This document shows, in pieces, positions 58,899-64,000 of a stretch of DNA of 64,000 nt. Every line of letters begins with the position of its first letter. Position 1 is the first letter of the stretch. This DNA is from Coriaria nepalensis (Eukaryota; Streptophyta; Magnoliopsida; Cucurbitales; Coriariaceae): NCBI GenBank assembly GCA_027186245.1, contig CP114499.1, positions 8,003,001 through 8,067,000 on the forward strand, in the 5' to 3' direction. The notes below the pieces were generated by a model. It worked only from the letters and a program-made list of their open reading frames with translations. It had not been told where the DNA came from and searched no databases. The position numbers and the translations under genes are program-made.

Positions 58899-61800
58899 AT
58901 GGGGGTTCCGCATGCAATGGAATTACTTAGAGAAAGAGCGTCGTTCGTGAGGGACTCTCTGCATAAGAGCCAAACCATCACTGATAACATGGTTTCCATT
59001 CTTGGCTCCTTCGACTACCGTCTTTCCGCCCTCGAAACTGCCGTTCGTCCAACTCAGGTACATATATACTCGCCTGAGCTGTTTGTTTCCCGAGACTACA
59101 AATTTCGTTGAAGAGTGGTGGAAGCGAATACAATGCGTTTGTGGATTTTTTGGGGCATTTTTTTTTTTTGCTTTCTTCTTTACGTGTTGATGAGATCTTC
59201 CTGCGAGCTAAATGGAAAGGAGGAGATATTTTAAAGTGTTATCTAGTATCTACAATAGCCTGAACCTGTTATCACTTCATTGTTTTGGGTGGTAGATAAG
59301 AACGCATTCGATTCGGAGAGCTCATGAGAATATTGATAGGACTTTGAAGGCGTCGGAAGTTATCTTGGCTCAATTCGACCTCTCTCGGAAGGTTAGTTTC
59401 TGTGTCTGAATCAATATATAACTCTTTTTAGTGCTTTTGTATAAGGAGGATGAAGAATAGTGCTTAGAGAGATGCATTTTGATTAAGATGGAAGTTTTCA
59501 AGCTAAATTTACGTTTCATAATCTCGTTCGTCTTCCTCTCGTGTACATAGGCAGAGGCTAAAATACTGAGGGGACCACATGAGGACCTAGAAAGCTACCT
59601 GGAAGCCATTGATCAGTTGAGAAGCATTGTTCAGTTTTTCACCGGCACCAAAAAATACAAGGGTTGTGAGGGAGTGCTTAACCACACAAATAATTTGCTT
59701 TCTAAAGCTATCTCAAAGCTAGAGGAAGAATTCAGACAGCTTTTAACTATTTACAGGTTTTTTTTTCCCCTTTTCCTTCATTATTTATCTTCTAAGACAT
59801 TCATTATCACCTTTTCCACTCAATTTCTTCTTCTCAATCTCTTTGGATTGCAGTAAGCCCATGGAACCTGATCTTCTTTTTGATTGTCTTCCCCAATCTC
59901 TACGCCCAGCATCGGAAACGTCAAACCAACAAGGTGATGCCAATGGAAAAGTGCATAAGAAAAGCTTGGAACATACTACCTACACCACTCCAAATCTTAT
60001 TCCGTCTAGGGTTCTACCCTTGCTCCACGATTTGACCCAACAAATGGTTCTAGCCGGCCATCAGCAGCAGGTGTTTAGAATATACAGGTATTAAAACCCT
60101 CTGTTTGAATATATGTTCAATGTTTGACGTGTACAGTTCCTTTTTCTGTGATGTAATTGTACTCTCTAACGGGGAAATTTTCCTTTTCAATTTATCTCTT
60201 CTTATTTGAGGAAATATGTCAAAACTTTGTGTTCATTAGATATCTTTCTTCTTTTCCTATCTTTATTTTAACACATCTTAAATCTAAATACACTGCTTCT
60301 TTTGTAAGGGACATTCGTGCTTCAGTTTTGGAACAGAGTCTTAGGAAACTAGGCGTAGAGAGGCTTAGTAAAGATGATGTCCAGAAAATGCAGTGGGAGG
60401 CTCTGGAGGCCAAGATTGGGAATTGGATACATTACATGCGGATTGCTGTAAGCATCTATGTCTCATTTCATTCCTTTCATATCAATTATTTATATCCAAC
60501 TATTTCATAGTTTATTTTATAAAAGGTCAAACTGCTGTTTGCTGGGGAAAAGAAAATCTGTGATCAGATATTTGTTGGTGTTGAGTCTCTCAAGGATCAA
60601 TGTTTTGCTGAAGTGACTGCCAATAGCATTTCGGTGCTACTAAGTTTTGGAGAGGCGATTGCTAAAAGCAAGAGATCGCCTGAAAAGTTATTTGTTCTTC
60701 TAGACATGTTTGAGATTATGAGAGAACTCCAAACGGAGGTATGGCTATACCATTCTTTCCATGGGGGCTCAAGAAGCACAATTACTACCATGCATACATT
60801 TTTTGTGAAATAAGTGTTACCTTTTTCGTTTTTCTTTGCTCTCTTTCTTTCTTGGGTTGGATGAGGACAGATTGAACAACTTTTTGGAGGTAAAGCATGC
60901 AGTGAAATGAAAGAATCTGCATTCAATTTGACAAAGCGTCTAGCTCAGACGGCCCAGGAGACCTTTGGTGATTTTGAGGAAGCCGTTGAAAAAGATGCAA
61001 CAAAAACTGCTGTCCTTGATGGAACTGTCCATCCTTTGACTAGCTATGTTATAAACTATGTCAAGTTTTTGTTCGAGTAAACCCTGATTCTCTCTCATCC
61101 ACTTTCCTGTTTGATTACATCTTCTGAAGGAGACAGGTTATCTGATCCTACTGCCTTAAAATTGTGCAGCTATCAATCAATTCTAAAGCAGCTTTTTCAA
61201 GACTTTGAAGAGGGTGATCCTGAATCTCACCTCGCATCCATAACAACAAGAATCATGGCGGCTCTCCAGAACAATCTAGATGGGAAATCCAAGCTGTATA
61301 AAGATTCTGCATTAACACAACTATTTCTTATGAACAACATTCACTATATCGTGAAATCCGTTCGGAGGTTTGCCACACATTAGCTAATATCATTAGAAAA
61401 AACCCTTAACACCTCTTATCTCCACAGCGAGTATATAATCTAAACTTTCTAACAGGTCAGAAGCAAAGGATTTGTTGGGAGATGATTGGGTGCAGATTCA
61501 CCGAAGAATTGTGCAGCAGCATGCAAATCAGTATAAGAGGATTTCTTGGGCAAAGGTTGAATTCTAGTCAATACTCATTTCTTTCCCCTTTGGAAAGGGA
61601 ACTTTTATGCGACATATTGAGCTGATAACTGGGGATTTTATGTTTTAATCTGACCGGAAATCGGAGTTGTAGATATTGCAATGCGTCACGGTTCAAGCCG
61701 AAGCCAACACCAGTGGACTTTCAAGAGCAATGGTGAAAGAAAGATTCAAGACCTTCAATCAACAGTTTGACGAGCGGCATCAGAGGCAATCTCAATGGAC

Positions 61801-62087
61801 TGTCCCTGATAGTGAGTTGAGAGAGTCTCTGAGGCTAGCTGTTGCTGAAGTTCTTTTGCCCGCTTATAGATCTTTCGTCAAACGTTTCGGGTAAATGTTG
61901 ATTTGTTTTTCTTTTTATTTTCGGAAATTATAAATTTATTTCTATGGAATTGTGTTGGTGTGATATTAGGCCTATGATTGAAAATGGGAAGAATCCTCAG
62001 AAGTACATCAAGTATGCTCCGGAGAGTCTGGAGAGCATGTTGAGTGAATTCTTTGAGGGAAAGACGTGGGGTGAACAAAAGCGTTGA
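58899..62087 (+). CDS. EXO70A: exocyst subunit EXO70, A subfamily
   Basis: EXO70 is the exocyst subunit that tethers secretory vesicles to the plasma membrane by binding phosphoinositides. About a dozen exons join in frame from ATG 58899 (MELLRERASFVRDSLHKSQ, ITDNMVSILGSF) to GEQKR, with TGA at 62085-62087. Family hallmarks in order are RTLKASEVILAQFDLSRK, GPHEDLESYLEAIDQLR, LIPSRVLPLLHDLTQQMV, KLGVERLSKDDVQKMQWE, AQTAQETFGDFEEAVEKD, DGTVHPLTSYVINYVKFLF, ALTQLFLMNNIHYIVKSVRR, RRIVQQHANQYKRISW and ESLRLAVAEVLLPAYRSF. A multi-exon structure is typical of the EXO70A clade (most other plant EXO70s are intronless). It is close to EXO70A1, A2 and A3, and I cannot choose between them. No lesion seen. 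Confidence 0.93.
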
Positions 62088-63872
62088 ACACTGTAAAAAG
62101 TAAAAACCTCTTCTTCTTTTCCTCTCTCTCTCATTTTACTCATACACTTTGTTCTGATTGAAAATTTTAGGTGATAGCGAAAGCTAACCACAAGAGAGTG
62201 ATTTTGTACGATGTTGATGTTAAAAGGAATGGGCCACATTTTTCACAAAAACGAAAATGAACATCACATGCTTTCAAGCAGATTGCAATAAATACATTCG
62301 AGTCTCATAAATTAAAATTTTTAATTAAATAATTTATTTTCTCTTTAATTTTGAGTATAATATATTACATTTTTTTCGTAATTTAATATTTAATTAAATT
62401 AGTAAATTTTATTAATTATTAATTAATCAAAATTTTAATGTACTCAAATCATTCATATTATATTATAGATCCCATACTTACCTGAACTAATTATAACTGA
62501 TACTCTCTTTTAAAAATTAATTATAATAATCCCCTCCATTAAGTTTCCGTCATTTCTTAACGGAATATGACGGAAATATACACCCGTCATTAAATATTTG
62601 TTTAGAAAGAGAAATTTACTGGACCCCAGGTACAGTAATCACCCATTTCTTTCATTTATTTTCCCTCTTAAATTTCTCCTCCGTTTTTCCATCTCTGCAG
62701 AATGCTGACTCTTGAGAAGAAGCCACGGCGAATCCTGATTTCGTTGTAGAAGTTCCATTAACTCCTTCCTCTGCTCGATTTATTTTGCATTTTAACATAG
62801 CAGACGAGAAGAAGCCATAGAATTCACTGTTTGCAACGAGAAGAAGCCCTAGCTCACCCCCTCCGTTTTGTGCTTCAACCCGACGGTCTGCAACCTCGAA
62901 TCTCTTGAGTTTCTTCGATATCGATTTCAATCTGCAACACAATTTCCTCGCCAATTTCGTTCTGTACTCTGATGAAGCAAAGCTCCATTTTCTTCTTCTG
63001 CAACATTCAGACTAGGTAAAATCCTTCTCTATTACATTTGAATTTTGTGAATTTTTTACAGAATCTAGTTCGATTAGCTGCAAAGTGTGGACAGGTCTCT
63101 TAACTGCATCTGACGAATGAATTTTTTAATTTTTTAAATATTTGATTCAAAGTGTGATAAAATATAAGGTGAATGAAAGATTTGTTTACTTCATTTTGTA
63201 ATGCAATTTCATCACATCCACTCCCACCCCCCCGCTTTATTTTTTCTATACCCAGAAATTGTAGTTATTTCGAGTTTCTTTGCGATTAATCCCATTGCTT
63301 TTTCCGGCCCTTTCGTTTTTTAATAGCTCTGTGCAAGAAGAAAAGAAATCAATTTTACAGTTGTTTGATCAATCATTTTTGTATGTTGATTTTAGTCTCT
63401 GCTGTAAGTTATGCTGTGGTAATTATCTCTCTATGGTGTAAGCTTTTTTTCTTCCAATCTCATTGAATGCATAATCTCTATTGTGTTGTAGAATGAAGGA
63501 GTAGATTTCATTTACGTATACGTTTGAAACGGATTACTTGGTCATTTATCTATAATAATATCCCTACTTCCTGGTAAATCCAGAGCGGCATGAGTACCAA
63601 GTTTCTAACTGATACATAATCAAACTATCAAGTCTATATTTGACATTTTTAGTACTAGAAAGGTGAAAGCTGAGAGAGAACTGAAAGCAGAGGACAAATC
63701 AATTTGTTGTATCTATCTCTTTTGTCAGTTGTATTATGTGTTAGAGGACAAATCAATTAGAAACGGTCATTTTTGCTCTTGCTTTTGTTTATCTTGTTAA
63801 GGAACAATATTTTTTGAATACATAATCTTATTAGAAAAAATTAGAGTTTGCTTATCCTTTTAAGTTTGAGGA
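62088..63872. other. intergenic, possible 5' region of an unidentified transcript
   Basis: The left part is AT-rich (62290-62560). The word GAGAAGAAGCC occurs three times near 62714, 62805 and 62838. A possible splice donor (CTAG|GTAAAA) lies near 63016, so a non-coding first exon is conceivable. No coding exon recognised. Confidence 0.35.
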
Positions 63873-64000
63873 ATGATGACCTCCGACGGCATTAGGATTC
63901 AGGCAAGACGATGCCAGTGTGGTCATACTGCTTTATATTGAGATCGCAGGAGAAATGGAAATCATGGTCATTTATTTCATAGATATACTATGACGTATAC
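63873..64000 (+). pseudogene. possible GRF-type zinc-finger fragment at the right edge
   Basis: From ATG 63873 the frame reads MMTSDGIRIQARRCQCGHTA, then LY and TGA (63939-63941). RRCQCG followed after the stop by RRRNGNHGHLFHRY looks like a worn GRF zinc finger, a small domain common in plant, often transposon-linked, proteins. The expected NPGRRF is NHGHLF here, and the stop interrupts it. This is weak pattern evidence and the window ends in it. Confidence 0.3.

Overview
This is nuclear DNA from a flowering plant, almost certainly a eudicot. Genes are split by GT-AG introns, intergenic DNA is AT-rich, and the proteins are plant-type: a U-box/ARM E3 ligase, remorin, CYP76 cytochrome P450, LRR receptor kinase, EXO70 and a Ty1/copia element. 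Nothing here is bacterial, organellar or CRISPR-related. The species cannot be named from the sequence alone.

Layout, left to right: 3' end of DNA polymerase alpha subunit B (+, 1-1855); TLC-domain membrane protein (-, 2163-2942); RECQL5-type helicase (+, 3893-10347); a GC-rich repetitive island (11.1-11.6 kb); DUF212 acid-phosphatase/haloperoxidase-like protein (+, 12829-14689); FAD monooxygenase of the EMB2421 type (-, 15095-18703); remorin (+, 20107-21484); CYP76 with one frameshift (-, 21764-23400); a possible gene remnant (-, 23863-24216); U-box protein PUB45/PUB6-like (-, 24438-27470); LRR receptor-like kinase (+, 30813-33429); F-box relic (34.2-34.9 kb); an At3g27210-like gene whose first exon is split by a young, intact Ty1/copia element (35555-40855, coding strand minus); a glucosidase I (GCS1) pseudogene (+, 42.0-44.4 kb); a degenerate tandem repeat (44.9-45.5 kb); nucleoporin NUP54 (-, 46423-48591); an RsgA1/EMB1688 GTPase pseudogene (+, 49552-51590); signal peptidase complex subunit 1 (-, 52236-52514); ribosomal protein L17 (-, 53748-55560) with a duplicated, foldable block in its third intron; an exostosin-like glycosyltransferase (+, 55976-58049); EXO70A-type exocyst subunit (+, 58899-62087); then 1.9 kb without a firm gene, ending in a possible GRF zinc-finger fragment.

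From memory of the Arabidopsis map, many of these genes match the block At1g67410-At1g67630 (exostosin 67410, RPL17B 67430, EMB1688 67440, GCS1 67490, LRR-RLK 67510, PUB6 67530, remorin 67590, DUF212 67600, POLA2 67630). NUP54, EMB2421 and RECQL5 match other chromosome 1 blocks (At1g24310, At1g24340, At1g27880). Two genes of that order (GCS1, EMB1688) persist here only as decayed copies. This fits an ancient duplicated block that is still losing redundant genes. The genes are independent plant loci (replication, secretion, exocytosis, nuclear transport, translation), not one pathway. No clearly new biological system was found. The items most worth checking are the copia insertion, the two pseudogenes, the in-frame duplication in the FAD monooxygenase, and the paired structured blocks inside the RPL17 intron.
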